Source of the DNA: Gordonia iterans
Lineage (GTDB): Bacteria > Actinomycetota > Actinomycetes > Mycobacteriales > Mycobacteriaceae
Length of the DNA: 64,000 bases
Assembly (NCBI RefSeq): GCF_002993285.1
Contig: NZ_CP027433.1
Coordinates: 1,550,001 to 1,614,000 of the forward strand
Direction: 5' to 3'
Numbering within the stretch: the first letter of the stretch is position 1; the number at the start of each line of letters is the position of its first letter. The notes beneath the pieces were generated by a model, which saw nothing but the letters and a program-made list of their open reading frames with translations, searched no databases and had not been told where the DNA came from. Of the stretch, positions 36,923 to 45,284 are shown one piece after another. Position numbers and translations under genes: made by a program.

Positions 36923-38092
36923 ATGGCCGACATCGTTCTGGACAACGTCTCCAAGCAGTACCCGGACGGCTCGACGGCGGTGCAGGGGGTGAACCTGCAC
37001 ATCGCCGACGGTGAGTTCGTCATCCTGGTGGGCCCGTCGGGCTGCGGCAAGTCGACGACGCTGAACATGATCGCCGGACTGGAGGACATCTCCGGCGGCA
37101 CCCTGTCCATCGGAGGGCAGGTGATGAACGACGTCGCACCGAAGGACCGCGACATCGCGATGGTGTTCCAGAGCTATGCGCTCTATCCGCACATGACCGT
37201 GCGCGAGAACATCGCCTTCCCGCTGACGTTGCAGAAGTTGCCGAAGGCGGAGATCGCCGAGAAGGTGGCGCAGGCCTCCCGGATCCTGGATCTCGACGAG
37301 TACCTCGACCGCAAGCCGGCCAATCTCTCGGGCGGTCAGCGGCAGCGCGTGGCCATGGGACGAGCGATCGTCCGACATCCCAGGGCCTTCCTGATGGACG
37401 AGCCGCTCTCGAACCTCGATGCGAAGCTGCGCGTGCAGATGCGCACCGAGATCGCCGAGTTGCAGAATCGACTGGGCGTCACCACCGTGTACGTCACGCA
37501 CGACCAGACCGAGGCGATGACGCTCGGTGACCGCGTCGTGGTGATGCGCGGCGGCGTGGTGCAGCAGGTCGGCGCTCCGCAGGAGCTGTACGACCGTCCG
37601 GTGAACTTGTTCGTGGCCGGCTTCATCGGCTCGCCGGCGATGAACTTCATCCCGGGCCGCTTGACCCAGCAGGGCATCGACTCGGCCGTCGGCCACATCG
37701 ATCTGCCCGACTACGCGCAGATCGTGGCCAACGCGCAGCGCGCCGGCTGCAAGGGCGAGGTGCTGGTGGGCGTGCGGCCCGAGCACCTCGCGGATGCCAC
37801 GCAGATGGAGCCGGACCGGCTGTCGATCATGACGACCTTCGAGGCCACGGTCGACATCGTCGAGTCGATGGGCTCGGACAAGTACTACTACTTCACCCTG
37901 GACGCTCCGGGACAGGCCGCGGATCTGCTCAATCAGCTCGCCGAAGATCTGGGCGCCACGACCTCCGGCGGCCAGAAGGTGGCGCGGCTGCTCCCGTATA
38001 CGCAGGTACCGCGCGGTGGCACCCTGCAGCTGGCGATGGAGCCACGGCTGCTGCACGTCTTCGACACCGAGACGGGGCAGTCGCTGCGCTGA
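36923..38092 (+). CDS. sugC: Trehalose ABC transporter ATPase SugC
   Basis: 389 residues. Walker A GPSGCGKST, Q-loop FQSYALYPHMTV, signature LSGGQRQRVAMGRA, Walker B AFLMDEPLSNLDAKLR and switch His in YVTHDQTEAM. The C-terminal regulatory OB/TOBE domain (about 240-389) includes VGVRPEHLADA. It is a MalK-type ATPase powering trehalose uptake through SugA/SugB. It is the fourth gene of the operon, with a SUFU-domain gene 23 bp downstream. Confidence 0.94.
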   Translation: MADIVLDNVSKQYPDGSTAVQGVNLHIADGEFVILVGPSGCGKSTTLNMIAGLEDISGGTLSIGGQVMNDVAPKDRDIAMVFQSYALYPHMTVRENIAFPLTLQKLPKAEIAEKVAQASRILDLDEYLDRKPANLSGGQRQRVAMGRAIVRHPRAFLMDEPLSNLDAKLRVQMRTEIAELQNRLGVTTVYVTHDQTEAMTLGDRVVVMRGGVVQQVGAPQELYDRPVNLFVAGFIGSPAMNFIPGRLTQQGIDSAVGHIDLPDYAQIVANAQRAGCKGEVLVGVRPEHLADATQMEPDRLSIMTTFEATVDIVESMGSDKYYYFTLDAPGQAADLLNQLAEDLGATTSGGQKVARLLPYTQVPRGGTLQLAMEPRLLHVFDTETGQSLR

Positions 38093-38115
38093 CCGCGGTA
38101 GGCGATACTCGACGG

Positions 38116-38694
38116 GTGAGCTCAGTTCCCGACATCGTCACCGCGCACCTGATCGAGGCGATCGGCACCCCGCCGCAGAAGGCGAGCGTGACTTTCCTCG
38201 GCGTCGAACCCATCGACGTGCTGAGGTTCGCGGACGGCGGAGACGTGGTGTTCGCGACGGTCGGCTGTGCGCGGCATCCGATGCACGATCCGTCGGATCC
38301 GGCCCCCGACCCGGTGCGCGGGCCGCGCGCGGAACTGGTGGTGCGCCTGACACCCGCCGTGGCGTTGGCGGGCCTGCACAAGTCGTTGGCGACGGTCGCG
38401 GCGGCGCCCGCGGTGGAGGGGCTGATCCTGGGCGAGGATTCGCTGATCGATCTGCAGGAGCCGCTGTGGGGCGGCGCCGTCTGCTCAGCACTGCTGCTCT
38501 CGGCGGACTCCGGTGTCGAAGACCTGCCGCTGGATCCGCCGAGCGACCCGGTGCGCTTTCTGCGTGCCGTCCCGATCACGGCCAACGAGGCCGCGTGGGT
38601 GCGCCTCAAGGGCGCCGCGGCCCTGCGCGAGGCCTGGGCCGAGGCCGCGGTGGACGTCACCGACCCCACGCGCGGCGGAGTGACCCCGACCTAG
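38116..38694 (+). CDS. SUFU (suppressor of fused)-domain protein
   Basis: 192 residues. It resembles the bacterial SUFU domain: SVTFLGVEPIDVLRFADGGD, FATVGCARHPM, RAELVVRLTPAVALAGLHKS, and a C-terminal FLRAVPITANEAAWVRLKGA. Bacterial SUFU proteins are soluble and often suspected immunity proteins; none has a clear enzymatic role. Its GTG start lies 23 bp after sugC, so it is probably on the trehalose operon transcript. No toxin partner is next to it. Function unknown. Confidence 0.75.
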   Translation: MSSVPDIVTAHLIEAIGTPPQKASVTFLGVEPIDVLRFADGGDVVFATVGCARHPMHDPSDPAPDPVRGPRAELVVRLTPAVALAGLHKSLATVAAAPAVEGLILGEDSLIDLQEPLWGGAVCSALLLSADSGVEDLPLDPPSDPVRFLRAVPITANEAAWVRLKGAAALREAWAEAAVDVTDPTRGGVTPT

Positions 38695-39037
38695 TGCCCC
38701 GTGTCACCACCCGCGGCGCGGGCAAGGCTTCGACACGAGCTCCTTCGTCGCTCGGCTCACCCATCGGGTTCGGCGACGTCGCCCCGGGTGTGAGCGGGGC
38801 TATCCGCGGATCCGCACGCTGAGCGCGCCGATCCGCGGACAGCGACGATGCTCGGGAGCGAGTCACGATTCGGGCGATGTGCCGTGAGTACTCGGTCCGC
38901 ATGGGAGTCGGGACGGTGACGACCTCGCTGAGCCCTCCGCAAGATCTGGATGTTGTGGTCGATCTCGGGGCGAGCAGAGGACTGCCGAAGCGAGGTCGTC
39001 ACCGTCGCGGACCCCACGAAGCGAACCGAGCAAACGG
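38695..39037. other. Non-coding 343 bp with repeat remnants
   Basis: No gene is seen between the SUFU gene and corA. At about 38726-38760 is a CTTCGACACGAGCTC stretch resembling the dispersed repeat family. A TCCGCGGATCCGC palindrome lies near 38807-38820, and a strong inverted repeat lies at 38912-39006. The genes on both sides converge here. Confidence 0.6.
38912..39006. repeat. Perfect 18-bp inverted repeat
   Basis: GACGGTGACGACCTCGCT (38912-38929) and AGCGAGGTCGTCACCGTC (38989-39006) are exact reverse complements 59 bases apart. Weaker symmetry continues outside the arms. It may be a decayed palindromic element or form a bidirectional terminator for the two convergent genes; it has no U-tract. 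Confidence 0.7.
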
Positions 39038-40105
39038 CTACAACCACTTATGCCGGTGCAACGTCCGCCACAGCAGAAAACACACCGACCCCATGATCAG
39101 CAGGATCACCGGGTAGGAGAAGTCCCAGTCGAGCTCGGGCATGAACTCGAAGTTCATGCCGTAGATGCCGGCGATCATGGTGGGCACCGCGGCGAGGGCG
39201 GCCCACGACGAGATCTTGCGCATGTCGGTGCTCTGCTGGATGTTCACTTTTGTGGCCGCGGCCTGCAGCAGCGAGCTGAGCCGCTCGTCGTACTCGTTCA
39301 CCATGTCGATCACGGTGCTCAGGTGGTCGGCGACGTCGCGGAAGTGGCGGCGGATCTCCTCTTCGCGGTGTCCGCCGATCAGGTCGGAGTGATGTTCGAT
39401 GTGCCGGGCGAGCGGTGCGTGCTGGTGCCCGGACAGCCAGGCGAGCGGCCCGGAGAGCGGAACCACGGCGCGCCGGAGTTCCAGCACCTCGCGTTTGAAC
39501 AGGTACACGACATCGATGTCGAGGTCTGCGGTCGAGACGGCGAAGACGCGTTCTTCGAGGTCGTCGACGTCGGACTGCATCGCCTCGACCACCTCGACGT
39601 AGGTGTCCACCACGTGGTCGGCGATGTTGTGCACCACCGCCGCCGGCCCGTACGCGAGTGCGGTGGGGCGTGCTTCGAGTGCGGCGCGCACGCCCGCGAG
39701 CGCGGTGTGATCGCCGTGCCGGACGGTGATCACGAAGTCCTTGCTCGAGATCACCATGATCTCGCCGCCGTCGACGACGTCGTTGGCCCGGTCCAGGCTG
39801 TCGTTGTCGACGTAGTGCATGGAGCGCAGGACCAGGAAGACGACGCCGTCGTACAGTTCGAGTTTGGGGCGCTGGTGGGCGTGCACCAGGTCTTCGACCA
39901 CCAGGTGGTGGAGGCCGAAGACCTCGGCGACCGCGGTCATCTGGTCTTCGGTGGGCGCGAGGAGGCCGAGCCAGACGAAGCCTTCGCCGGTGTCGCGGAC
40001 GTGACGGTAGGCCGCGGTGTAGTCGTCGTGTCCGGGCTGCCGGATGCCGTCGACGTAGACGGCGCAGTCGACGACGGCGGAGGATCCGGGGGACGGTGAG
40101 CGCAC
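39038..40105 (-). CDS. corA: CorA family magnesium/cobalt channel
   Basis: 355 residues. A large cytoplasmic alpha/beta domain (YVDGIRQPGHDDYTAAYRHV, FGLHHLVVEDLVHAHQRPKL) and long helices are followed by two C-terminal transmembrane helices. The first ends with the signature YGMNF, and the second is SYPVILLIMGSVCFLLWRTL. It mediates Mg2+ (or Co2+) uptake as a pentamer. GTG 40105 is taken as start; a further start at 40165 would overlap the presumed promoter of marC. It matches Rv1239c in position after sugC. Confidence 0.92.
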   Translation of the reverse strand: MRSPSPGSSAVVDCAVYVDGIRQPGHDDYTAAYRHVRDTGEGFVWLGLLAPTEDQMTAVAEVFGLHHLVVEDLVHAHQRPKLELYDGVVFLVLRSMHYVDNDSLDRANDVVDGGEIMVISSKDFVITVRHGDHTALAGVRAALEARPTALAYGPAAVVHNIADHVVDTYVEVVEAMQSDVDDLEERVFAVSTADLDIDVVYLFKREVLELRRAVVPLSGPLAWLSGHQHAPLARHIEHHSDLIGGHREEEIRRHFRDVADHLSTVIDMVNEYDERLSSLLQAAATKVNIQQSTDMRKISSWAALAAVPTMIAGIYGMNFEFMPELDWDFSYPVILLIMGSVCFLLWRTLHRHKWL

Positions 40106-40166
40106 GCCGCGATCGTATCGGCTCGACGGGGCCGGGTGCGTGGTCTCAGACACTAGACTCGCCACC

Positions 40167-40796
40167 GTGCCCTTCGACCTCGCCGTCTATACGACGACGG
40201 CCATCACGCTGATCGTGATCATGGATCCGCCCGGTCAGATCCCGATCTTCCTTTCGCTGGTCGGGCGGCGCTCGCCGGAGTACCGGAGGCGTGCGGCCTG
40301 GCAGGCGCCGCTGGTGTCACTGTTCGTGATCGCCGTGTTCGCCGTGGCCGGGCGGGCGATCCTGGGCTACCTGCACGTGTCCATCCCGGCTTTGCAAGGC
40401 GCCGGCGGACTGCTCCTCCTCTTGGTGGCGCTGCAGCTCTTGACCGGGACCGGGGCGTCCACGGCCCCGGAGTCCGACGACGAGGTGAACGTGGCTCTGG
40501 TGCCGTTGGGGACTCCGCTGCTGGCCGGGCCGGGGGCGATCGCCGCGGTGATCGTCGCGGTCGGGGAGGCCCACGGGGAGGCCGGCGCCTATGTGGCGAT
40601 CGGGGCGGGCATCGTGACCGCGCATCTCGTGGTCTTCCTGGCCCTCCTGTTCGCCGAGCCGGTGATCAAGGTGCTCAAGATCAGCGGCATCACGCTGTTG
40701 GCCAAGATCGCCGGCCTGCTGCTGGCGGCGATCGCGGTGCAGTTGATGGCGACCTCGGTGATGGGCTTCGTGACCGACTACGGTGGTCTCCGATGA
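40167..40796 (+). CDS. MarC-family integral membrane protein
   Basis: 209 residues with six hydrophobic segments. It contains the family motifs IVIMDPPGQIPIFLSLVG near the N-terminus and PLGTPLLAGPGAIAAVIVAV in the middle. Members are wrongly named as antibiotic resistance proteins; their activity is unknown, possibly amino-acid export. The GTG at 40167 is favoured over an upstream ATG because it starts just before the first helix. The stop overlaps the lipoprotein gene (ATGA). Confidence 0.85.
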   Translation: MPFDLAVYTTTAITLIVIMDPPGQIPIFLSLVGRRSPEYRRRAAWQAPLVSLFVIAVFAVAGRAILGYLHVSIPALQGAGGLLLLLVALQLLTGTGASTAPESDDEVNVALVPLGTPLLAGPGAIAAVIVAVGEAHGEAGAYVAIGAGIVTAHLVVFLALLFAEPVIKVLKISGITLLAKIAGLLLAAIAVQLMATSVMGFVTDYGGLR

Positions 40797-41662
40797 GTCA
40801 TCCTCTGCGCCTGCTGATCTCGTGCGTGATCGTCGTGACCACGGTCCTCGGCCTCACGGCCTGTGGCGATGACGCGCCGCCGCCGCTGCTGATCGGTTCG
40901 TCCGACGATCCCGCCATGCGGGCCGCGGCCGCGGTCTATGCGGCCGGACTCACTCGGGCGGGGACCCCGGCGACCACTGCGGGTGCGCCCGTCGGATCAG
41001 ACGCGAAACTGATGGAATCGATCACCACCGGCGAGGTGGACTTGTTCCCGGCGTTCACCGGAGATCTGCTTACCCAGCTGTCGGCGCACCCGTCCGCGAT
41101 GGCCGGGGAGGAGCTGCTGGCGGAGGTGGCGCGGGCGCTGCCGCAGGGCGTCGCGGTCGGGGACCCGACGGGGGTGAGCAACCGCCCGCAGCTGGTCGTC
41201 TCGTCGGAGTTGCGGGAGCGGTACGGCGTCGCCACGCTGCAGGACTGCGCAGCGTTCCCGCCGGGGTTGCCGCTGGTCGTCGTCGACCACGACCTTCCGG
41301 AGCAGACGCTGTCGGCTTTCGAGGTGTGCCGGCCGGGACCGGTGGAGCGAGTCGACGACGTGCAGGCGGTGTTGAACCGGGTGCTCACGGGACAGGCGCT
41401 CGGAGTGCTGCCCGCGCTGGAGACCGCGGGGGCGGCCGAGGTGCACGGCATCTCGGCGCTCAAGTCCGACGGCGCACCTCGTGCGCAGGACTTGGTTCCG
41501 GTCTACCGCAGTGCTGCCCTGGGGAAGTCGGCACTCCGGGCGCTCGGGCGGATCGCCGGGGAGCTGAGCACCGCCGATCTGGCCGCAATGGCCGACCGGG
41601 TGGCGAACGGCGAGGACCCCGGCGCGGTGGCTGCCGGATGGTTCGGAGACGGACACTCCTGA
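40793..41662 (+). CDS. lpqZ: LpqZ-like lipoprotein, OpuAC (glycine-betaine-binding) fold
   Basis: 289 residues. A signal peptide ends at the lipobox LTAC (LLISCVIVVTTVLGLTACGD). The mature part resembles substrate-binding proteins of the OpuAC/ProX type: LLIGSSDDPAMRAAAAVYAA, SDAKLMESITTGEVDLFPAF, VYRSAALGKSALRALGRIAG. A quaternary-ammonium ligand is likely, but no permease or ATPase gene is adjacent. In M. tuberculosis LpqZ (Rv1244) lies in the same neighbourhood. The ATG overlaps the marC stop. Confidence 0.8.
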   Translation: MSHPLRLLISCVIVVTTVLGLTACGDDAPPPLLIGSSDDPAMRAAAAVYAAGLTRAGTPATTAGAPVGSDAKLMESITTGEVDLFPAFTGDLLTQLSAHPSAMAGEELLAEVARALPQGVAVGDPTGVSNRPQLVVSSELRERYGVATLQDCAAFPPGLPLVVVDHDLPEQTLSAFEVCRPGPVERVDDVQAVLNRVLTGQALGVLPALETAGAAEVHGISALKSDGAPRAQDLVPVYRSAALGKSALRALGRIAGELSTADLAAMADRVANGEDPGAVAAGWFGDGHS

Positions 41663-41732
41663 GCGAACTAGTGACACGGTGGTCCGAATGCCGCGTACCG
41701 AGCGTGATGCGTGTCACAGTGTGATCCATGTC

Positions 41733-42789
41733 AGCTCCGAGCTTCGCGCCGGCCGGGCAGACATCTCCATCAACGGCACCTATTGGGGCGGCGCGGCGCT
41801 CGGCGCGGTCGCCAACATGTTCCTGCTGAACACCGCCGACTTCCCGGTGGACTGGGGCTGGCGCATCGGGTTCTTCATCGGCCCGGTGATCGGCATCCTC
41901 GTCATCTTCGTCCGGCGCACACTCCCGGAGAGCCCGCGCTGGCAGATGACGCACGGCCGGCTGGACGAGGCCGAAGCGATGGTCGACCAGCTCGAAGACA
42001 CCGTCACCGAGCACATGCGGGAACAGAAGGTGGATCCGACGTGGACCCTGCCCCGCGGTGAGCGCGGACACCGAGGTCGCCGTCAGGAACGTTCCGCAGG
42101 CCACGGCCCGGCAGATCCTGCACATTCTGTTCCGCCAGTACCCGCGCCGAACGCTCGTCGGCGCGACGATGATGATCACGCAGTCGTTCCTGTACAACGC
42201 GATCTTCTTCACCTACGCGCTGGTCTTGCAGAACTTCTACGGCACCACCCCGGCGTCGACGCAGTACTACTTCTTCCCGTTCGCGATCGGCAATCTGCTC
42301 GGGCCGCTGCTCTTGGGCAGGCTGTTCGACACGTGGGGGCGGCGGCAGATGATCCTGCTGACGTACGGTCTGGGGGGCGTCACGCTCGCGGTGTCGGCGG
42401 GGCTGTTCCACGCGGGCGTGCTGAACGCGCTGACCCAGACGATCCTGTGGTGTATCGCCTTCTTCTTCGCCTCGGCGGGGGCCTCGAGCGCATATCTGAC
42501 GGTCTCGGAGGTGTTCCCGCTGGAGATCCGGAGCCAGGTGATCAGCTACTTCTTCTCCGTCGCCCAGGTGTTCGGCGCCCTGGGGCCGGTGATCTTCGGC
42601 GCGATGATCGGTGCGGGGACGTCCCGGGGTCCGCTGGCGGTGGGCTACTACTTCGGCGCCGGCATGATGATCGCCGGCGGGCTCATCGCGTTCGTCTGGG
42701 GCATCGACGCGGCCGGCAAGTCGCTCGAGAACATCACCACGCCTCTCGGGGTGGAGAGAAAGCAGACCGCGGCGCCCGCACCCGATTGA
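41733..42789 (+). pseudogene. Truncated and frameshifted MFS transporter remnant
   Basis: Recognisable MFS protein begins abruptly at about 41733 in the middle of a transporter (RADISINGTYWGGAALGAVA; WGWRIGFFIGPVIGILVIFV; RRTLPESPRW). The first four or so helices and any start are missing. At 42051-42054 (CCCC) the frame changes: removing one C joins it to the second frame, which continues (TLPAVSADTEVAV, then LYNAIFFTYALVLQNFYGTT) through the C-terminal helices to the stop at 42789. A 243-residue product from 42058 could still be translated but would be half a transporter. Confidence 0.8.
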
Positions 42790-42821
42790 CTACCGGATGC
42801 GCGCGCCGCGGACGCACTGGG

Positions 42822-43652
42822 TCACCCGATGCGGGAGAGCGCGAGTTTGGTCACCTTGGCGGTGATCCCCTGATACCAGGAGCCCACCAGGCGCACACCG
42901 AGGTCGATCACCTTGGCGTCCGCGCCGACCAGCACCCGGCCGTTCTCCTTCTCGACGGCGCGCAGAATGATCTGCGCCGCCTTCGCTGCGGAGGTGCGGG
43001 CGAGGTACTTGTCGAAGAACTCGGCCGATGCCTTCTGGTCGTGGCTGCCCGACGTGGTCGCGTTCCGGGCGACGGCGGTCTTGATGCCGCCGGGGTGTAC
43101 GCAGGTGACCTTGACCTCGGGGTGGTCGAGGAGCATCTCCTGGCGCAGGGCTTCGGTGAAGCCGCGGACGGCGAACTTGGCCGAGTTGTAGGCGCTCTGG
43201 CCGGGCTCGGCGAGCAGGCCGAACAGCGACGAGATGTTGACGATGGCGCCGTCGCCGGAGGCGATGATGTGCGGCAGGAACGCCTTGGTGCCGTTCACGA
43301 CGCCCCAGTAGTCGACGTCCATGATGCGTTCGATGTCTTTGAACTCCATCGTCTCGACCTCGCCGTGGTGGGCGATGCCGGCGTTGTTGACGACGGCGTT
43401 CACCCGGCCGAAGTGTTCGGCGACGGTGTCGGCGTAGGTCAGCACGGCCTCTCGCTCGGCGACGTTGAGCAGCTGGCTGTGCACCTGCGCACCCGACTCC
43501 TTCACCAGGCGTTCGGTCGTGGCCAGGCCGTCCGGATCGACGTCGGAGATGGCGACCTTGGCGCCGCGCTTGGCGGCGGCGAGGGCGAGTTCGCGGCCGA
43601 TTCCCGAGCCGGCGCCGGTGATCACGACGACCTTGTCGCGGAAGTCTTTCAT
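42822..43652 (-). CDS. Short-chain dehydrogenase/reductase (Rv1245c-like)
   Basis: 276 residues, classical SDR. It has a cofactor motif TGAGSGIGRE, NNAG, a catalytic Ser (NISSLFG), YNSAK for Tyr/Lys, and a PGGIKT segment. ISDVDPDG after strand 2 with an acidic residue suggests NAD(H) preference. The substrate is unknown; adjacency to a Baeyer-Villiger-type monooxygenase (28 bp upstream on the same strand) suggests alcohol-to-ketone oxidation feeding that enzyme. ATG start with an AGGACA-like site. Confidence 0.87.
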   Translation of the reverse strand: MKDFRDKVVVITGAGSGIGRELALAAAKRGAKVAISDVDPDGLATTERLVKESGAQVHSQLLNVAEREAVLTYADTVAEHFGRVNAVVNNAGIAHHGEVETMEFKDIERIMDVDYWGVVNGTKAFLPHIIASGDGAIVNISSLFGLLAEPGQSAYNSAKFAVRGFTEALRQEMLLDHPEVKVTCVHPGGIKTAVARNATTSGSHDQKASAEFFDKYLARTSAAKAAQIILRAVEKENGRVLVGADAKVIDLGVRLVGSWYQGITAKVTKLALSRIG

Positions 43653-43680
43653 ATGAGTGTCCTTTGTTCTGTATGGAGGT

Positions 43681-45207
43681 TCAGACGGTGGCCGGAGCGG
43701 GCTCGGCGGCGGCCGGGGTGTCGGTGGGGGCGGACGTCGCGACGTCGTACGCGGCGATGTCGAAGCGCCGGGTGGCGTTGCGGAAGTCGAAGGTGAACCC
43801 GGGCCACAGCGTGGTGATGTTGCCGTTGGCGTCCTTGTACCAGGACGAGCAGCCGCCGTTGACCCACACGCTGCGGCGCAGCTTGCGCTGGATGCCGGCG
43901 TTGTAGCGTTGCTGCGCGTCGAGGGTGACGTCGGTGCGCGTGATGCCGGCCGCCGCGGTCTTCTTCAGGTAGTCGACCAGGTAGTTCAGCTGAGACTCGA
44001 TCATGTAGACCATCGAGGTGTGGCCGAGGCCGGTGGACGGTCCGATCAGCAGCATCAGGTTCGGAAAGCCGTGGACGAAGGCGCCCTTGTAGCCCTGCAT
44101 GCCGATCTCGTCCCATACCTGGGCCAGACTGCGGCCGTCGGCGCCGATGATCGCGTCGAACACGGGGGAGTCGGTCACGTGGAATCCGGTGGCGACCACG
44201 ATCACGTCCACCGGATGTTCGGCGCCGTCGGCGGTGACGATTGTGTCGGCGGTGATGCGCTCGATGCCGGTGGTGACGAGGTCGACGTTCGGCCGATCCA
44301 GAGCGGGGTACCAGTCGTTGGACTTGAGGATCCGCTTGCAGCCCACCGCGAAGGTCGGCGTCACCTGCTTGCGCAGTTCCGGGTCGCGGATGCCTCGGAA
44401 GATGTTGGCGCGGCAGAGCGCCTCCACCGGCTTGAGGGCCTTGGGCGCGTAGGTCATGCCCGCGGCGACGGTCTCGTTGGCGGTGTAGATGGCGCCCCGG
44501 ACCAGGTTCTGCAGGCCGGGGACGTTCTTGAAGGCCCAGTTCTCGGCGGGCAGGTAGGGTCGCTCGGTACGCGGGACGATCCACGGCGCGGTGCGCTGGT
44601 ACACCTCCAGGTGACCGGCGATCTTCGCCAGTTCGGGAACGAGCTGAATGGCCGAGGCGCCGGTGCCGATCACCGCCACGCGCTTGCCGGCGAAGTCGTA
44701 GTCGGCGTCCCAGCGCGCGGAGTGCACCACCCTTCCGGCGAACGAGTCGATGCCCTCGATATCGGGCAGGTTGGGCTCACACAGCGGGCCGATCGCGCCG
44801 ACGAGGTGGCGAGCGGTGACCCGGCCGGCTTCGCCGTCGCGTTCGAAGTCGACTGTCCAGCGTCCGGCGGCCTCGTCCCAGGCGGCACGGGTCACTTCGG
44901 TGCCGAACCAGGTCTTGGCGCCGATGCCGTGCTCGGCGGCGACGTCGTTGATGTACCGGTGGATCTCCTCCTGGTGAGAGTAGGAGCGGCTCCAGCCCGG
45001 GTTCAGTGCGAACGAGTACGAGTACAGGTGCGACGGGACGTCGCATGCCGCACCGGGGTAGGTGTTGTCGCGCCAGGTGCCGCCGAAGTCGGTGCCGCGG
45101 TCGAGGACCAGGAAGTCGTCGAAGCCGTGCTGTTGGGCTTTGATCGCGGCGCCGAGCCCGGAGAAGCCGGCCCCGATGATGGCGATCTCTACATCGCGTG
45201 TTGTCAT
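43681..45207 (-). CDS. FAD-dependent Baeyer-Villiger-type monooxygenase
   Basis: 508 residues. N-terminal FAD motif IIGAGFSGLGAAIKA, a second Rossmann motif for NADPH (VIGTGASAIQ), and the Baeyer-Villiger fingerprint FAGRVVHSARWD (FxGxxxHxxxW) between them. A GGTWRDNTYPGAACDVPSHL segment is also typical. It inserts oxygen next to a ketone carbonyl or oxidises sulfur/nitrogen. ATG 45207 is chosen over GTG 45216 because a TTGACG-N17-TACTGT promoter places transcription start at or beside that ATG (leaderless). Divergent TetR gene. Confidence 0.88.
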   Translation of the reverse strand: MTTRDVEIAIIGAGFSGLGAAIKAQQHGFDDFLVLDRGTDFGGTWRDNTYPGAACDVPSHLYSYSFALNPGWSRSYSHQEEIHRYINDVAAEHGIGAKTWFGTEVTRAAWDEAAGRWTVDFERDGEAGRVTARHLVGAIGPLCEPNLPDIEGIDSFAGRVVHSARWDADYDFAGKRVAVIGTGASAIQLVPELAKIAGHLEVYQRTAPWIVPRTERPYLPAENWAFKNVPGLQNLVRGAIYTANETVAAGMTYAPKALKPVEALCRANIFRGIRDPELRKQVTPTFAVGCKRILKSNDWYPALDRPNVDLVTTGIERITADTIVTADGAEHPVDVIVVATGFHVTDSPVFDAIIGADGRSLAQVWDEIGMQGYKGAFVHGFPNLMLLIGPSTGLGHTSMVYMIESQLNYLVDYLKKTAAAGITRTDVTLDAQQRYNAGIQRKLRRSVWVNGGCSSWYKDANGNITTLWPGFTFDFRNATRRFDIAAYDVATSAPTDTPAAAEPAPATV

Positions 45208-45214
45208 GGTGCTC

Positions 45215-45243
45215 ACAGTAGAGACTTACTGACAGAGCGTCAA
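45215..45243 (-). promoter_or_regulatory. Promoter for the monooxygenase gene, with embedded operator-like dyad
   Basis: On the minus strand, TTGACG (45243-45238), a 17-base spacer and TACTGT (45220-45215) precede ATG 45207 by 7 bases. The -35 is part of an imperfect dyad, TTACTGAC-AGAGC-GTCAATAG (about 45226-45246), a likely TetR operator. GTG 45216 falls inside the -10, arguing against its use. Confidence 0.55.
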
Positions 45244-45249
45244 TAGTTG

Positions 45250-45278
45250 TTGAGAAGCTGCCAATAGTCGCTTACGGT
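45250..45278 (+). promoter_or_regulatory. Promoter for the TetR gene
   Basis: TTGAGA (45250-45255), 17 bases, TACGGT (45273-45278), then 6 bases to the ATG at 45285. The spacing predicts a transcript that begins at the start codon. No Shine-Dalgarno sequence is present, in keeping with a leaderless message. Confidence 0.5.
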
Positions 45279-45284
45279 GGTCGC

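Noticed and set aside
41679-43796. Single 705-residue plus-strand protein
   Set aside because: Only the first 120 codons are transporter-like; the rest is out of frame with the real C-terminal half and antisense to the dehydrogenase gene.
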